Shown: piece after piece, positions 35,512 through 44,942 of the stretch
How the letters are laid out: each line of letters begins with the position of its first letter
Numbering within the stretch: the first letter of the stretch is position 1
NCBI RefSeq assembly: GCF_016756495.1
Contig: NZ_AP023243.1
Coordinates: forward strand, 2,608,501 to 2,672,500
Reading direction: 5' to 3'
DNA: 64,000 nt
Source: Mesorhizobium sp. 113-3-3
GTDB lineage: Bacteria; Pseudomonadota; Alphaproteobacteria; Rhizobiales; Rhizobiaceae
The notes under the pieces: generated by a model
What the model was told of the DNA's origin: nothing
Database searches by the model: none
Seen by the model: the letters and a program-made list of their open reading frames with translations, nothing else
Translations under genes and position numbers: made by a program

Positions 35512-36572
35512 TGGACAGTTTCACCTTTCCCGGGCTGACGACGCGGGTGATCTTCGGTGCCGGCACGATGGCCCGCACCGAGGAGGAGGTGCGGCGGCTC
35601 GGCCATGACAAGGCGCTGGTCCTGTCGACGCCACATCAGAAGGCCGATGCGGACAAGCTGGCCGACAGCCTTGGCGGCCTCGCCGCCGGGGTCTTTGCCG
35701 GCGCGGTCATGCATACACCCGTCGAGGTTACCGAAAAGGCCGTCGAGGCCTTCCGCGCCAGCGGCGCCACGGCGGTCGTCAGCCTCGGCGGCGGCTCGAC
35801 CACTGGGCTGGGCAAAGCCATCGCCGTGCGCACCGGCGCCGATCAGGTGGTGATCCCGACCACCTATGCCGGCTCGGAAATGACCGACATCCTGGGCGAG
35901 ACGGCGGCCGGCGAGAAGACCACCCGCCGCTCGCCGGACATCCGTCCCGAGACGGTGATCTACGACGTCGACCTGACACTGAGCCTGCCGGTCGGTCTCA
36001 CCGTCACCTCGGCGATGAATGCGATCGCCCACGCCATGGAGGCCTTCTACGCCCCCGACCGCAACCCGGTGATCGTGCTGATGTGCAGGGATGCCATGGC
36101 TGCGTTCCGGGACGGTATTCCGCGGCTGATCGACGATCCGCAGGACCGCGCGGCGCGGACGCAGGCGCTCTATGCGGCCTGGTGCTGCTCGACAGCGCTC
36201 GGCTATGTCTCGATGGCGCTGCATCACAAACTGGCGCATGTGTTCGGCGGCTCGTTCGACACGCCGCATGCCGAGACCCACGCCATCCTGCTGCCCTACA
36301 CGACCGCCTTCAACGAAGTGGCGGTGCCCGATCTGCTGCGGCCGATGGCCGAAGCCTTCGGCGGCGGCTCGGCGGGCGGCGGGCTCTGGGATTTCGCGCG
36401 CTCCGTCGGCTCTCCGCTGAGCCTGAAGGAGATCGGCATCAAGGAGGCCGATCTCGACCGCGCGGCGGCGATCGCGGTGAAGAACGCCTATGCGAATCCG
36501 CGGCCGATCGATTTGGGATCGATAAGGGAACTCCTCCAGACGGCGTTTGAGGGACGCCGTCCAGGGAGCTGA
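35508..36572 (+). CDS. Maleylacetate reductase
   Basis: This 354-residue member of the iron-alcohol-dehydrogenase superfamily has the NAD-binding GGGSTTGLGKAIAVRTG and PTTYAGSEMTDILGET. The helical C-domain has HAMEAFYAPDRNP and HHKLAHVFGGSFDTPHAETH. Length and motifs match maleylacetate reductases, which reduce maleylacetate from hydroxyquinol cleavage to 3-oxoadipate. Two adjacent ATG codons (35508 and 35511) could serve as the start. It is the only copy in the island and would serve both intradiol dioxygenases. Confidence 0.92.
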   Translation: MMDSFTFPGLTTRVIFGAGTMARTEEEVRRLGHDKALVLSTPHQKADADKLADSLGGLAAGVFAGAVMHTPVEVTEKAVEAFRASGATAVVSLGGGSTTGLGKAIAVRTGADQVVIPTTYAGSEMTDILGETAAGEKTTRRSPDIRPETVIYDVDLTLSLPVGLTVTSAMNAIAHAMEAFYAPDRNPVIVLMCRDAMAAFRDGIPRLIDDPQDRAARTQALYAAWCCSTALGYVSMALHHKLAHVFGGSFDTPHAETHAILLPYTTAFNEVAVPDLLRPMAEAFGGGSAGGGLWDFARSVGSPLSLKEIGIKEADLDRAAAIAVKNAYANPRPIDLGSIRELLQTAFEGRRPGS

Positions 36573-36598
36573 AAAGAGGCAAGAGGGAGGAAGAGCAG

Positions 36599-37873
36599 AT
36601 GATTACAAGACGGAGCTTACTGAAAGCGTCGGCGGCGACAGGTCTTGCGCTTGCCGGTTCCCGGCTGGCGACGCCGGCGCTCGCGCAAGGCGTCAAGATT
36701 CGCCTGGGCTATGTTTCGCCGCAGACGGGGCCGCTCGCCGGCTTCGCCGAAAGCGATGACTACAACATCAAGGCCTTCCTCGCGTCCGAGGCGGGCAAGA
36801 ATTTCGAGGTCATCGTCAAGGACAGCCAGTCCAACCCCAATCGCGCGGCGGAGGTGGCGAAGAGCCTGATCGTCGACGACGAGATCAACCTGATGCTGGT
36901 CGGCTCGACGCCGGAAAACACCAACCCCGTCGCCACCACCTGCGAAGCGGAGGGCGTGCCGGTCATCTCGACCATGGCGCCGTGGCAACCCTGGTTCATC
37001 GGCCAACAGGGCAATCCGGCCGACCCGTCGTCATGGAAGCCTTTCAAGTTCGCCTATCATTATTTCTGGGGCCTTGAAGACATCATTGCCGTGTACACCG
37101 GCATGTGGAAGCAGCTTTCCACCAACGGCAAGGTGGGCGGACTGTTCCCCAACGATGCCGACGGCAATGCCTGGGGCGATCCGAAGAACGGGCTGAAGCC
37201 CGGTCTCGATGCCGCCGGCTTCAGCCTCAGCGATCCCGGCCGCTACCAGAACCTCTCGGACGATTTCACCGCGCAGGTCAACGCCTTCAAGGCGGCCGAT
37301 GCCGAGATCGTCACCGGCGTCGTCATCCCGCCCGACTTCACCACCTTCTGGAACCAGGCCCGCCAGCAGGGCTTCAGGCCCAAGGCGGCGACGGTGGCCA
37401 AGGCTATCCTCTTCCCGCAATCGGTCGAGACGCTCGGCGATGCCGGCCACAACCTTTCGTCCGAGGTCTGGTGGTCGGCCTCGCATCCGTTCAAGTCGTC
37501 GGTGACGGGCCAGAGCTCGGCGGACCTGGCGGCGGATTTCACCGCCAAGACCGGGCGTCCGTGGACCCAGCCGATCGGCTTCGTCCATTCGCTGTTCGAG
37601 GTGGCGGCCAATGTCATGGGCCGCGTCTCGGATCCCGGGAATGCCGAGGCGATCGCTGCGGCGATAGCGGCCACCGACATGACGACCGTGGTCGGCAAGG
37701 TGTCCTGGAGCGGTGCGGGGCTGCCGCCTTTCGCGGCGAAGAACGTCTGCAAGACGCCGCTCGTCGGGGGCCAGTGGCGCAAAAAGGCCGGCGGCGGCTT
37801 CGATCTGGTGATCGTCGAAAACGCCACCGCGTCCGAGATACCCACCGCCGGCAAGATGGAAGCCCTGGCCTGA
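36599..37873 (+). CDS. Liv-type ABC substrate-binding protein 1 (Tat signal)
   Basis: This 424-residue protein opens with a twin-arginine signal (ITRRSLLKASAATGLALAG, cleavage near ALA at 29-30) and a type-1 branched-chain-amino-acid-like binding fold (IRLGYVSPQTGPLAGFAESD, VKDSQSNPNRAAEVAKSLI). ATG follows GGGAGGAAG. In catabolic clusters these proteins usually bind aromatic or dicarboxylic acids and not leucine. It heads transporter 1 (genes to 41332), and a GC-rich hairpin lies just after its stop codon. Export of the folded protein by Tat is unusual for ABC binding proteins but is shared with the second copy. Confidence 0.9.
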   Translation: MITRRSLLKASAATGLALAGSRLATPALAQGVKIRLGYVSPQTGPLAGFAESDDYNIKAFLASEAGKNFEVIVKDSQSNPNRAAEVAKSLIVDDEINLMLVGSTPENTNPVATTCEAEGVPVISTMAPWQPWFIGQQGNPADPSSWKPFKFAYHYFWGLEDIIAVYTGMWKQLSTNGKVGGLFPNDADGNAWGDPKNGLKPGLDAAGFSLSDPGRYQNLSDDFTAQVNAFKAADAEIVTGVVIPPDFTTFWNQARQQGFRPKAATVAKAILFPQSVETLGDAGHNLSSEVWWSASHPFKSSVTGQSSADLAADFTAKTGRPWTQPIGFVHSLFEVAANVMGRVSDPGNAEAIAAAIAATDMTTVVGKVSWSGAGLPPFAAKNVCKTPLVGGQWRKKAGGGFDLVIVENATASEIPTAGKMEALA

Positions 37874-37874
37874 C

Positions 37875-37899
37875 GCCGCCGGGGGCGGCGCATGCCGCC
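37875..37899 (+). promoter_or_regulatory. GC-rich intercistronic hairpins after binding-protein gene 1
   Basis: GCCGCC (37875-37880) can pair with GGCGGC (37884-37889), or the latter can pair with GCCGCC (37894-37899) around GCAT. The two stems exclude each other. Position after the binding-protein stop suggests mRNA stabilisation; no T-run follows. Confidence 0.35.
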
Positions 37900-37923
37900 G
37901 CCCTCGTTCGGCGCGACCCGAGG

Positions 37924-38649
37924 ATGACAGTGATGATACTCAGGCTGGAAAACGTCTCGAAGTCCTTCGGGGCCCTGAAGGTTACCGACGGCGTCAGCAT
38001 CGCGGTGCCGCGCGGCGAGGCGTTGGGCATCATCGGTCCGAACGGGGCGGGGAAGTCGACGCTCTTCAACCTGATCACCGGCAATCTGCTCGCCAATGAG
38101 GGCCGCATCGAATTCCTCGGCCGCGACGTGACCCGCGCCCCGGCCATGGATCGGGTGCGCATGGGGGTCGGCCGCAGCTTCCAGATCCCGCAGCCCTTCG
38201 AGGGGCTGAGCGTGTTCGAGAACCTCTTGACCGCCGCCGCTTTCGGCCGGGGCGGCCGCGAAGCCGAGATGGTCGACGATTGCGCTGGGATCCTCGAAGA
38301 GACCGAGCTTCTCAGGAAAGCCAATGTGCTGGCCGGATCGCTGAGCCTTCTCGACCGCAAGCGCCTGGAGCTCGCCCGTGCCCTGGCGACAGGACCCGAG
38401 CTGCTGCTTCTGGACGAGATCGCGGGCGGGCTGACCGAGGGCGAATGCAAGGCGCTTGTCGCGACGATCAAGGCCATTCACGCCAGGGGCACCACGATCA
38501 TCTGGATCGAGCATGTGCTGCACGCGCTGAGATCGGTGGTCGAACGGCTTCTCGTGCTGGATTTCGGGCGCGTGATCGCAATCGGTGAGCCGGATCAGAT
38601 CATGGCCTCGAAAGAGGTTCGCGAAATCTATCTGGGGCTCGAGGTCTGA
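37924..38649 (+). CDS. Liv-type ABC ATP-binding protein LivG-like 1
   Basis: This 241-residue ATPase has Walker A GPNGAGKST, Walker B LLLLDEIAGG and the switch His in IWIEHVLHAL. The ABC signature reads SLSLLDRKRLELARAL in place of LSGGQ, a variant also present in the second copy. ATG at 37924 is used; an in-frame ATG three codons on (37933) is also possible. The stop overlaps the LivF-like start. Confidence 0.92.
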   Translation: MTVMILRLENVSKSFGALKVTDGVSIAVPRGEALGIIGPNGAGKSTLFNLITGNLLANEGRIEFLGRDVTRAPAMDRVRMGVGRSFQIPQPFEGLSVFENLLTAAAFGRGGREAEMVDDCAGILEETELLRKANVLAGSLSLLDRKRLELARALATGPELLLLDEIAGGLTEGECKALVATIKAIHARGTTIIWIEHVLHALRSVVERLLVLDFGRVIAIGEPDQIMASKEVREIYLGLEV

Positions 38650-39353
38650 TGCTGCTGGAGACGCGCGCCCTCACTGCGAATTACGGCCAGTTCCGGGCGC
38701 TGTTCGGCGTGGATATCACCGTCGCCGCGGGCGAATGCGTGGCGATCATCGGCGCCAACGGCGCCGGAAAATCCACGCTGATGCGCTCGATCACGGGCGT
38801 GATCCGCAACGAGCCCGGCATGGTGCTGCACAAGGGCGAGCCCATCGGCGCGCTGTCCTCTGCCGAAATCATGAAGCGCGGCATCGCCATGGTGCCGGAA
38901 GGGCGCCGGCTCTTTGCCTCGCTAAGCGTCGAGGAAAACCTGCTGATCGGCGGGCAGGCGCGCAAGGCGCCGGGGCCGTGGAGCCTGAAGGCGGTCTACG
39001 AGCTCTTCCCGATCCTGCGCGAGCGGCGCAAGAACCCCGGCACGGCGCTCTCGGGCGGCCAGCAGCAGATGGTCGCGATCGGCCGGGCGCTGATGTCCAA
39101 TCCCGAATTGCTGCTCTGCGACGAGATCAGCCTCGGCCTCGCGCCCGTCGTCATCCGCGACATCTACGCAGCCCTTCCCAAGGTCCGCCAAGGCGGCGCC
39201 GCGATCGTGCTGGTGGAGCAGGACATCGGCAAGGCGCTATCCGTGGCCGACCGTGTCTACTGCATGATGGAGGGCCGGGTGACGTTGGTCGCCAAGGCGG
39301 CCGAGGTCTCGCGCGAAGAAATCCATTCCGCCTATTTCGGAGTGGCGGCATGA
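38649..39353 (+). CDS. Liv-type ABC ATP-binding protein LivF-like 1
   Basis: This 234-residue ATPase has Walker A GANGAGKST, signature ALSGGQQQMVAIGRALM and Walker B LLLCDEISLGLAP. It pairs with the LivG-like subunit, whose stop codon it overlaps by one base. A gap of 58 bp separates it from the first permease. It belongs to transporter 1. Confidence 0.93.
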   Translation: MLLETRALTANYGQFRALFGVDITVAAGECVAIIGANGAGKSTLMRSITGVIRNEPGMVLHKGEPIGALSSAEIMKRGIAMVPEGRRLFASLSVEENLLIGGQARKAPGPWSLKAVYELFPILRERRKNPGTALSGGQQQMVAIGRALMSNPELLLCDEISLGLAPVVIRDIYAALPKVRQGGAAIVLVEQDIGKALSVADRVYCMMEGRVTLVAKAAEVSREEIHSAYFGVAA

Positions 39354-39411
39354 CGAGGCAGCCCCGCATGCCCGCGCAATTTTTCCGCCGCCCGATGACG
39401 GGGGCGCGGCG

Positions 39412-40275
39412 ATGATCTGGCTGGACACCCTCGTGCAGGGCGTGCTGCTGGGCGGGCTCTATGCGCTGTTCGCAGCGGGGCTGAGCCTCGTCTTCGGCAT
39501 CATGCGGCTGGTGAACCTTGCCCATGGCGACCTTATCGTCTTTGCCGCCTATCTCGTGCTGATGGGCGTCACGCTGCTCGGCCTGTCGCCCTGGGTCGCA
39601 GCGCTGATCGCCATGCCGGCGATGTTCGCGCTTGGCTGGCTGCTGCAGGCCGCCGTGCTGAACCGGGTGCTTGGCAAGGATATCCTGCCGCCGCTTCTCG
39701 TCACGTTCGGCCTGTCGGTTGCCCTGCAGAATGGGCTGCTCGAGGCTTTTTCCGCCGACAGCCGGCGCATTCCGGCCGGCGCGTTGGAGGGGGCGTCGCT
39801 CGATCTCGGGCTGGTCACGGTGGGGGTGATGCCGCTGATGACCTTCGCGTCCGCGATCCTCGCCATCATGGCCCTGAACGGGCTCTTCTATCACACCGCC
39901 CTCGGCCGTGCCTTCCGCGCCACTTCGGACGACGCCGTGACGGCGGGCCTGATGGGGATCGAGCCGAAGCGGGTGTTCGCCGTCGCCACCGGGATCGCGA
40001 TGGTCGTGGTGACGCTGGCGGCGCTCTATCTCGGCATGCGGGCGAATTTCGATCCCTCGATCGGGCCGGCGCGGCTGATCTATGCCTTCGAGGCGGTGAT
40101 CATCGGCGGCCTCGGCAGCCTGTGGGGAACGCTTGCCGGGGGGATCATCATCGGCGTGGCCCAGACGGCCGGCGCGGCGGTGAACCCGGAATGGCAGATC
40201 CTGGCGGGCCACATCGCCTTTCTGGCCGTGATGCTGCTCAAGCCGCGGGGCCTGTTCCCGCGGGCAGTGGATTGA
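39412..40275 (+). CDS. Liv-type ABC permease LivH-like 1
   Basis: This 287-residue integral membrane protein has about eight hydrophobic helices and the LivH signature GLSLVFGIMRLVNLAHGDLI. The ATPase-contact loop is FRATSDDAVTAGLMGIEP and the terminal segment is FEAVIIGGLGSLWGTLAGG. ATG at 39412 is three bases into the first family motif. It is followed by LivM-like 1 after 7 bp. Confidence 0.92.
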   Translation: MIWLDTLVQGVLLGGLYALFAAGLSLVFGIMRLVNLAHGDLIVFAAYLVLMGVTLLGLSPWVAALIAMPAMFALGWLLQAAVLNRVLGKDILPPLLVTFGLSVALQNGLLEAFSADSRRIPAGALEGASLDLGLVTVGVMPLMTFASAILAIMALNGLFYHTALGRAFRATSDDAVTAGLMGIEPKRVFAVATGIAMVVVTLAALYLGMRANFDPSIGPARLIYAFEAVIIGGLGSLWGTLAGGIIIGVAQTAGAAVNPEWQILAGHIAFLAVMLLKPRGLFPRAVD

Positions 40276-40282
40276 GGGCGGC

Positions 40283-41332
40283 ATGTACCGGCTGACAACC
40301 CGCACCCGCGCCGGAACTGCCACGGAGATCGCCGTGCTGGTTCTCGTCGTGGCCGCGCTCGCCTTGCCCGCCGTGATCTCGCGCGGCGTCATACAGGACC
40401 TGTTCTTCATTCTCACCATGCTGACGCTGGCGCAGATCTGGAACCTGCTGGCGGGCTATGGCGGTCTCGTCTCGGTGGGCCAGCAGGCCTTCGTCGGCAT
40501 CGGCGCCTATGCGATGTTCGCGGGCGTGATCCTGCTCGGCTGGAACCCGGTTGCCGCGATCCTGCTGGGTGGCCTCGCGGCGCTGGCGCTGGCCGTTCCC
40601 ACGGCCTTCTTCGCCTTCCGCCTGCAGGGCGCCTATTTCGCCATCGGCACCTGGGTGATCGCCGAGGTGACGCGGCTCTTGATCGCGCAATGGAAGGCGC
40701 TCGGCGGCGGCACCGGCACCTCGCTGCCGCGCGAGGCGACCAGCAACATCATGGGCACGGATGCGATCCGGGCGCTATTCGGCGTGCGCGAGGCGGCGGC
40801 GCGCGACATTCTCGCCTATTGGCTGGCGCTGGCGCTGGTCGTGGTCGTCACCGGCTGCATCTACTGGCTGCTGCGCAGCCGCCTCGGGCTGGCGCTGGCG
40901 GCCGTGCGCGACAATGTCGATGCGGCCCAATCGGTCGGCGTCGACGTCGTGCGGCTCAAATGGGCGGTGTTTCTGATCGCCGCGGCCGCCACCGGACTGA
41001 CCGGCGCCCTGATCTTCGTGCAGACGGCCCGCATCTCGCCGGAAGCGGCCTTCGCCGTCACCGACTGGACGGCCTACGTCATCTTCATCGTCGTCATCGG
41101 CGGCATCGGCACCATCGAGGGCCCCATCGTCGGCGTGCTGGTCTTCTTTGCGCTGCGTTCGGCGCTGGCCGACTACGGCAGCTGGTACCTGATGACACTC
41201 GGCCTCGCGGCCATCGCGGTGATGCTGTTCGCACCGAAGGGACTGTGGGGGCTGATTTCGGCCCGCACCGGCCTGCACCTGTTTCCGGTCCGCCGCAGGC
41301 TGGCCGGTCCGAAGATCGAGGGAGGAATTTGA
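40283..41332 (+). CDS. Liv-type ABC permease LivM-like 1
   Basis: This 349-residue membrane protein has the LivM pattern AQIWNLLAGYGGLVSVGQQA, the coupling loop ALAAVRDNVDAAQSVGVDV and VVIGGIGTIEGPIVGVLVF. Its TGA overlaps the ATG of the downstream hydroxylase by one base, which ties uptake and ring hydroxylation into one transcript. Confidence 0.92.
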   Translation: MYRLTTRTRAGTATEIAVLVLVVAALALPAVISRGVIQDLFFILTMLTLAQIWNLLAGYGGLVSVGQQAFVGIGAYAMFAGVILLGWNPVAAILLGGLAALALAVPTAFFAFRLQGAYFAIGTWVIAEVTRLLIAQWKALGGGTGTSLPREATSNIMGTDAIRALFGVREAAARDILAYWLALALVVVVTGCIYWLLRSRLGLALAAVRDNVDAAQSVGVDVVRLKWAVFLIAAAATGLTGALIFVQTARISPEAAFAVTDWTAYVIFIVVIGGIGTIEGPIVGVLVFFALRSALADYGSWYLMTLGLAAIAVMLFAPKGLWGLISARTGLHLFPVRRRLAGPKIEGGI

Positions 41333-43086
41333 TGGCGGATATCGAAACCGACGTGCTGATCGTGGGCACGGGCCCGGCCGGCTCGGCCACGGCGGCACTT
41401 CTCGCCAGCTCCGGCGTGGCCAACATGGTCGTGAACCGCTACCGCTGGCTGTCGAACACGCCGCGCGCCCACATCACCAACCAGCGCACCATGGAGGTGC
41501 TGCGCGACCTCGGGCCGGAGGTCGAGGCCGAGGCCGTGATGCACGCCTCGCCGCAGGAATTGATGGGCGAGAACGTGTTTTGCGAAAGCCTGGCCGGCGA
41601 AGAGCTCGGCCGCATGAAAAGCTGGGGCACGGACCCGCTCTCCAAGGCCGAACATCTCCAGTCGTCGCCGTCCTTCATGAACGATCTGCCCCAGACCTTC
41701 ATGGAGCCGATCCTGTTCAAGACGGCGTGCGCGCGCGGCACGCAGGCGCGCATGAGCACGGAATATGTCAGCCATGTCCAGGATGCGGACGGCGTCACCA
41801 CGACCTGCCGCGACCGGCTGTCGGGCAAGGACTTCACCGTGCGGTCGAAATTCCTCGTCGGCGCCGATGGCGGCAACTCGCTGGTGGCCGAGCATCTTGG
41901 CCTGCCGTTCGAGGGCAAGATGGGCGTCGGCGGCTCGATGAACATCCTGTTCCGGGCCGATCTTTCCAAATACGTCGCTCACCGCCCGAGCGTCCTCTAC
42001 TGGGTCATGCAGCCCGGTGCCGATGTCGGCGGCATCGGCATGGGTCTCGTTCGCATGGTGCGGCCGTGGAACGAGTGGCTCATCGTCTGGGGCTACGACA
42101 TCAACCAGCCGCCGCCCGATGTGACGCCGGAACTGGCCACCGGCGTCGCGCGCCAGCTGGTCGGGGATCCCGAGCTCGAGATCGAGCTCCTGGGCGCCAA
42201 CACCTGGACCGTCAACAACTGCTTCGCCACGCACATGCAGAAGGGGCGGGTGTTCATCATGGGTGACGCCGCGCACCGGCATCCGCCCTCGAACGGGCTC
42301 GGCTCCAACACGTCGATCCAGGACGGGTTCAACCTCGCCTGGAAACTCGCCAAGGTCGTCAAGGGGCAGGCGGGGATCGGGCTTCTGGACAGCTACTCGG
42401 CCGAGCGTGCGCCGATCGCGCGCCAGATCGTGACGCGCGCCAACCAGTCGATCGCCGAATTCGGCCCGATCTTCGAGGCGCTCGGCATGGATGGCGGCGT
42501 GGATCACGAGAAGATCCAGAGGAACATGGAGGCCCGCGCCGACGCCACCCCGGCGGCCGAGGCGCAGCGCGAGGCGCTGCGCAAGGCCATCGCCTTCAAG
42601 AAGTACGAGTTCGACGCCCATGGCGTCGAGATGAACCAGCGCTATGCGTCGGGCGCCGTGGTGACCGAAGGCCAGCGCGAGCCGGCTTTCGAGAAGGATC
42701 GCGAGCTGCACTACGCGCCCACGACCTGGCCCGGCGCGCGCCTTCCGCATGTCTGGGTCTTCGAGCGCTCGGGCCGGAAGGTGTCGACGCTCGACCTTTG
42801 CGGACATGGCGAGTTCACGCTGTTGACCGGCATCGGCGGCGAGGCGTGGGTCGCCGCTGCCGAGGCGGTGGGCGCCGAGCTCGGCCTGCCGATCCGCAGC
42901 CATGTGATCGGCCCGCGCCGCGCGATCGAGGACCATACCGGCGACTGGGCGCGCGCGCGCGAAATCCGCGACGCGGGCTGCCTGATCGTGCGTCCCGACC
43001 ACCACATTGCCTGGCGTTCCGAAACTCTGGCGGCCGATCCTGCGGCCGAACTGCGCCGGGTCTTCAAATCCGTTCTGGCGCGCTGA
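41332..43086 (+). CDS. TfdB-like FAD-dependent phenol hydroxylase
   Basis: This 584-residue group A flavoprotein monooxygenase has DVLIVGTGPAGSATAALLAS at the N-terminus, FLVGADGGNS in the middle, and the FAD GD motif GDAAHRHPPSNGLGSNTS with QDGFNLAWKLAK. The C-terminal thioredoxin-like domain of the phenol hydroxylase group follows (HGEFTLLTGIGGEAW). ATG at 41332 is preceded by GGAGG. It would add a hydroxyl to a phenol, for example resorcinol to hydroxyquinol, feeding the intradiol dioxygenase that starts 10 bp downstream. The true substrate is unknown. Confidence 0.9.
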   Translation: MADIETDVLIVGTGPAGSATAALLASSGVANMVVNRYRWLSNTPRAHITNQRTMEVLRDLGPEVEAEAVMHASPQELMGENVFCESLAGEELGRMKSWGTDPLSKAEHLQSSPSFMNDLPQTFMEPILFKTACARGTQARMSTEYVSHVQDADGVTTTCRDRLSGKDFTVRSKFLVGADGGNSLVAEHLGLPFEGKMGVGGSMNILFRADLSKYVAHRPSVLYWVMQPGADVGGIGMGLVRMVRPWNEWLIVWGYDINQPPPDVTPELATGVARQLVGDPELEIELLGANTWTVNNCFATHMQKGRVFIMGDAAHRHPPSNGLGSNTSIQDGFNLAWKLAKVVKGQAGIGLLDSYSAERAPIARQIVTRANQSIAEFGPIFEALGMDGGVDHEKIQRNMEARADATPAAEAQREALRKAIAFKKYEFDAHGVEMNQRYASGAVVTEGQREPAFEKDRELHYAPTTWPGARLPHVWVFERSGRKVSTLDLCGHGEFTLLTGIGGEAWVAAAEAVGAELGLPIRSHVIGPRRAIEDHTGDWARAREIRDAGCLIVRPDHHIAWRSETLAADPAAELRRVFKSVLAR

Positions 43087-43096
43087 GGAGGATCCC

Positions 43097-43984
43097 ATGA
43101 TCGACGAACACGAACACGGCTATTTCACCGAAGCGAACTCGGCCGAAGTCGTCGTGGCGCGCAACAAGAACGCCAAGGACCAGCGGCTTGCTGAGGTCAT
43201 GGAGGTCATCACCCGCAAGCTGCACGAGGCGGTTAAGGAGATCGAGCCGACGCAAGAGGAATGGTTCGACGCGATCATGTTCCTGACGCGGACGGGCCAG
43301 ATCTGCAACGAGTGGCGGCAGGAATACATCCTTTTGTCTGACGTCCTCGGCGTCTCGATGCTGGTCGATGCGATCAACAACCGCAAGCCGTCGGGCGCCT
43401 CGGAATCCACCGTGCTGGGGCCATTCCACGTCGCCGACGCGCCCGAACTGCCGATGGGTTCGAACATCTGCCTCGACCAGAAGGGCGAGCCGATGTTCGT
43501 GCATGGCCGCATCCTCGACACCGAGGGCAACCCGATCGCGGGCGCCAAGATCGATGTGTGGCAGGCCAATGACGAAGGCTTCTACGACGTGCAGCAGAAG
43601 GGCATCCAGCCCGACTTCAACCTGCGCGGCGTCTTCCGCACCGGCGCGGACGGACGCTACTGGTTCCGCGGCGCAAAGCCCAAATACTACCCGATCCCGG
43701 ATGACGGGCCTGTCGGCAAGCTGCTCGGCGCGCTGGGACGCCACCCCTATCGCCCGGCGCATCTCCACTACATCGTCGAGGCCGAGGGCTTCGACGCGCT
43801 GACCACCCACATCTTCGATCCGGACGACCCGTACATCGATACGGACGCAGTCTTCGGCGTGAAGCAGAGCCTGCTCGCTGAATTCCGCAAGGTCGAGGAC
43901 GCCGGGGCCGCCGCCAAGGCCGAGGTTGCGGCTCCGTTCTATGACGTCGAGTTCGATTTCGTGCTTTCGCGGAAGAAGAAGTGA
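43097..43984 (+). CDS. Hydroxyquinol 1,2-dioxygenase-type intradiol dioxygenase (copy 2)
   Basis: This 295-residue intradiol dioxygenase has iron ligands Tyr163 (NDEGFYDVQ), Tyr198 (KPKYYPIPDDGP) and His222/His224 (RPAHLHY). The overall layout follows copy 1 (32987-33892), but the sequences differ enough (for example GPFH against GPFY) to suggest separate substrate preference and not a recent duplication. It lies 10 bp after the hydroxylase gene with GGAGG upstream. It should cleave the hydroxylase product. Confidence 0.92.
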   Translation: MIDEHEHGYFTEANSAEVVVARNKNAKDQRLAEVMEVITRKLHEAVKEIEPTQEEWFDAIMFLTRTGQICNEWRQEYILLSDVLGVSMLVDAINNRKPSGASESTVLGPFHVADAPELPMGSNICLDQKGEPMFVHGRILDTEGNPIAGAKIDVWQANDEGFYDVQQKGIQPDFNLRGVFRTGADGRYWFRGAKPKYYPIPDDGPVGKLLGALGRHPYRPAHLHYIVEAEGFDALTTHIFDPDDPYIDTDAVFGVKQSLLAEFRKVEDAGAAAKAEVAAPFYDVEFDFVLSRKKK

Positions 43985-43985
43985 A

Positions 43986-44020
43986 CCGCCGCGCGGCGGG
44001 CGCCGCGAAGGCGCCGGCAC
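43986..44020 (+). promoter_or_regulatory. GC-rich intercistronic hairpins after dioxygenase copy 2
   Basis: CCGCCGCGCGGCGG (43986-43999) is a perfect 14-bp palindrome, directly followed by GGCGCC and GGCGCC arms. No T-run follows, so mRNA stabilisation is more likely than termination. Confidence 0.3.
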
Positions 44021-44053
44021 GCAGGCCGGTATCGTGCAAATGGGAGGAAACTG

Positions 44054-44872
44054 ATGGCCGCACTTGAGAAGATGTTCGATGTCAGAGGCAAGTCGGTGAT
44101 CGTCACCGGCGGCGCCAGCGGCATCGGCCAGGCCTATGCCGAGATCATGGCCGAGCATGGGGCGAAGGTCTGCATCTTCGACCTGAACCCGGCCGGGCTG
44201 GAGAAGACCGTCGCCGCGATCAAGGCATCGGGCGGCGAGGTCTGGGGCCAGGTCGTCAATGTCGGCGACCGCGCGGCGATGGCTGATGCCTTCGACAAGG
44301 TGGCCGAGACGGCGGGTTCCATCGATGTCGTGTTCGCCAATGCCGGGATCGACGCCGGACCGGGCTTCAACACCCCGACCGGCGAAAGGAACCCGGAGGG
44401 CGCCATCGAGAACCTGCCCGACGAGCATTGGGACAAGGTGATCGAGATCAATTTGACTTCGGTCTACACCACGATCAAGCACGCCGTGCGGCACATGAAG
44501 CCGAATGGCGGCGGCCAGATCATCGTCACGTCGTCCATCGCCTCGCTGATCAACGAGAGCATCGTGGGCACGCCCTATATGCCCGCCAAGGCCGCGGTGA
44601 ACCATCTCGTGCGCCACATGGCGATGGAACTCGGCGCCTACAACATCCGCATCAACGCCATCCTGCCCGGGCCGTTCATCACCAACATCGCCGGCGGCAG
44701 GCTGCGCAATGCGGCCGACCGCAAGGCCTTCGAAGCCCAGTCGCTCGTCGGCCGGATCGGCGATCCGGAGGAGATCAAGGGCCTTGCGCTTTATCTGGCA
44801 TCGCCCGCCGCGTCCTACGTGACCGGGTCGCTGATCGTCATCGATGGCGGCTCGCTGCTGCGCATGACCTGA
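44054..44872 (+). CDS. Short-chain dehydrogenase/reductase
   Basis: This 272-residue SDR has the cofactor motif TGGASGIG, NAG (FANAGIDAG), catalytic Ser in VTSSIASL and the YxxxK pair in YMPAKAAVN. Asp in CIFDLNPA after the second strand suggests NAD(H) preference. GGGAGG precedes the ATG. It lies between dioxygenase copy 2 and transporter 2. Together with the zinc alcohol dehydrogenase and hydrolase downstream it may process a side chain or non-aromatic ring before hydroxylation. Confidence 0.9.
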   Translation: MAALEKMFDVRGKSVIVTGGASGIGQAYAEIMAEHGAKVCIFDLNPAGLEKTVAAIKASGGEVWGQVVNVGDRAAMADAFDKVAETAGSIDVVFANAGIDAGPGFNTPTGERNPEGAIENLPDEHWDKVIEINLTSVYTTIKHAVRHMKPNGGGQIIVTSSIASLINESIVGTPYMPAKAAVNHLVRHMAMELGAYNIRINAILPGPFITNIAGGRLRNAADRKAFEAQSLVGRIGDPEEIKGLALYLASPAASYVTGSLIVIDGGSLLRMT

Positions 44873-44942
44873 CCAAGCTTCAACTGACGCAGGTTCGTCG
44901 AGGGGACGGGCCGGCAAGTCTTAACCAAGGGAGGAAACGACG

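Noticed and set aside
41173..43098. 641-codon minus-strand open frame opposite the TfdB-like gene
   Set aside because: Composition typical of antisense frames; the plus strand carries all flavoprotein motifs.
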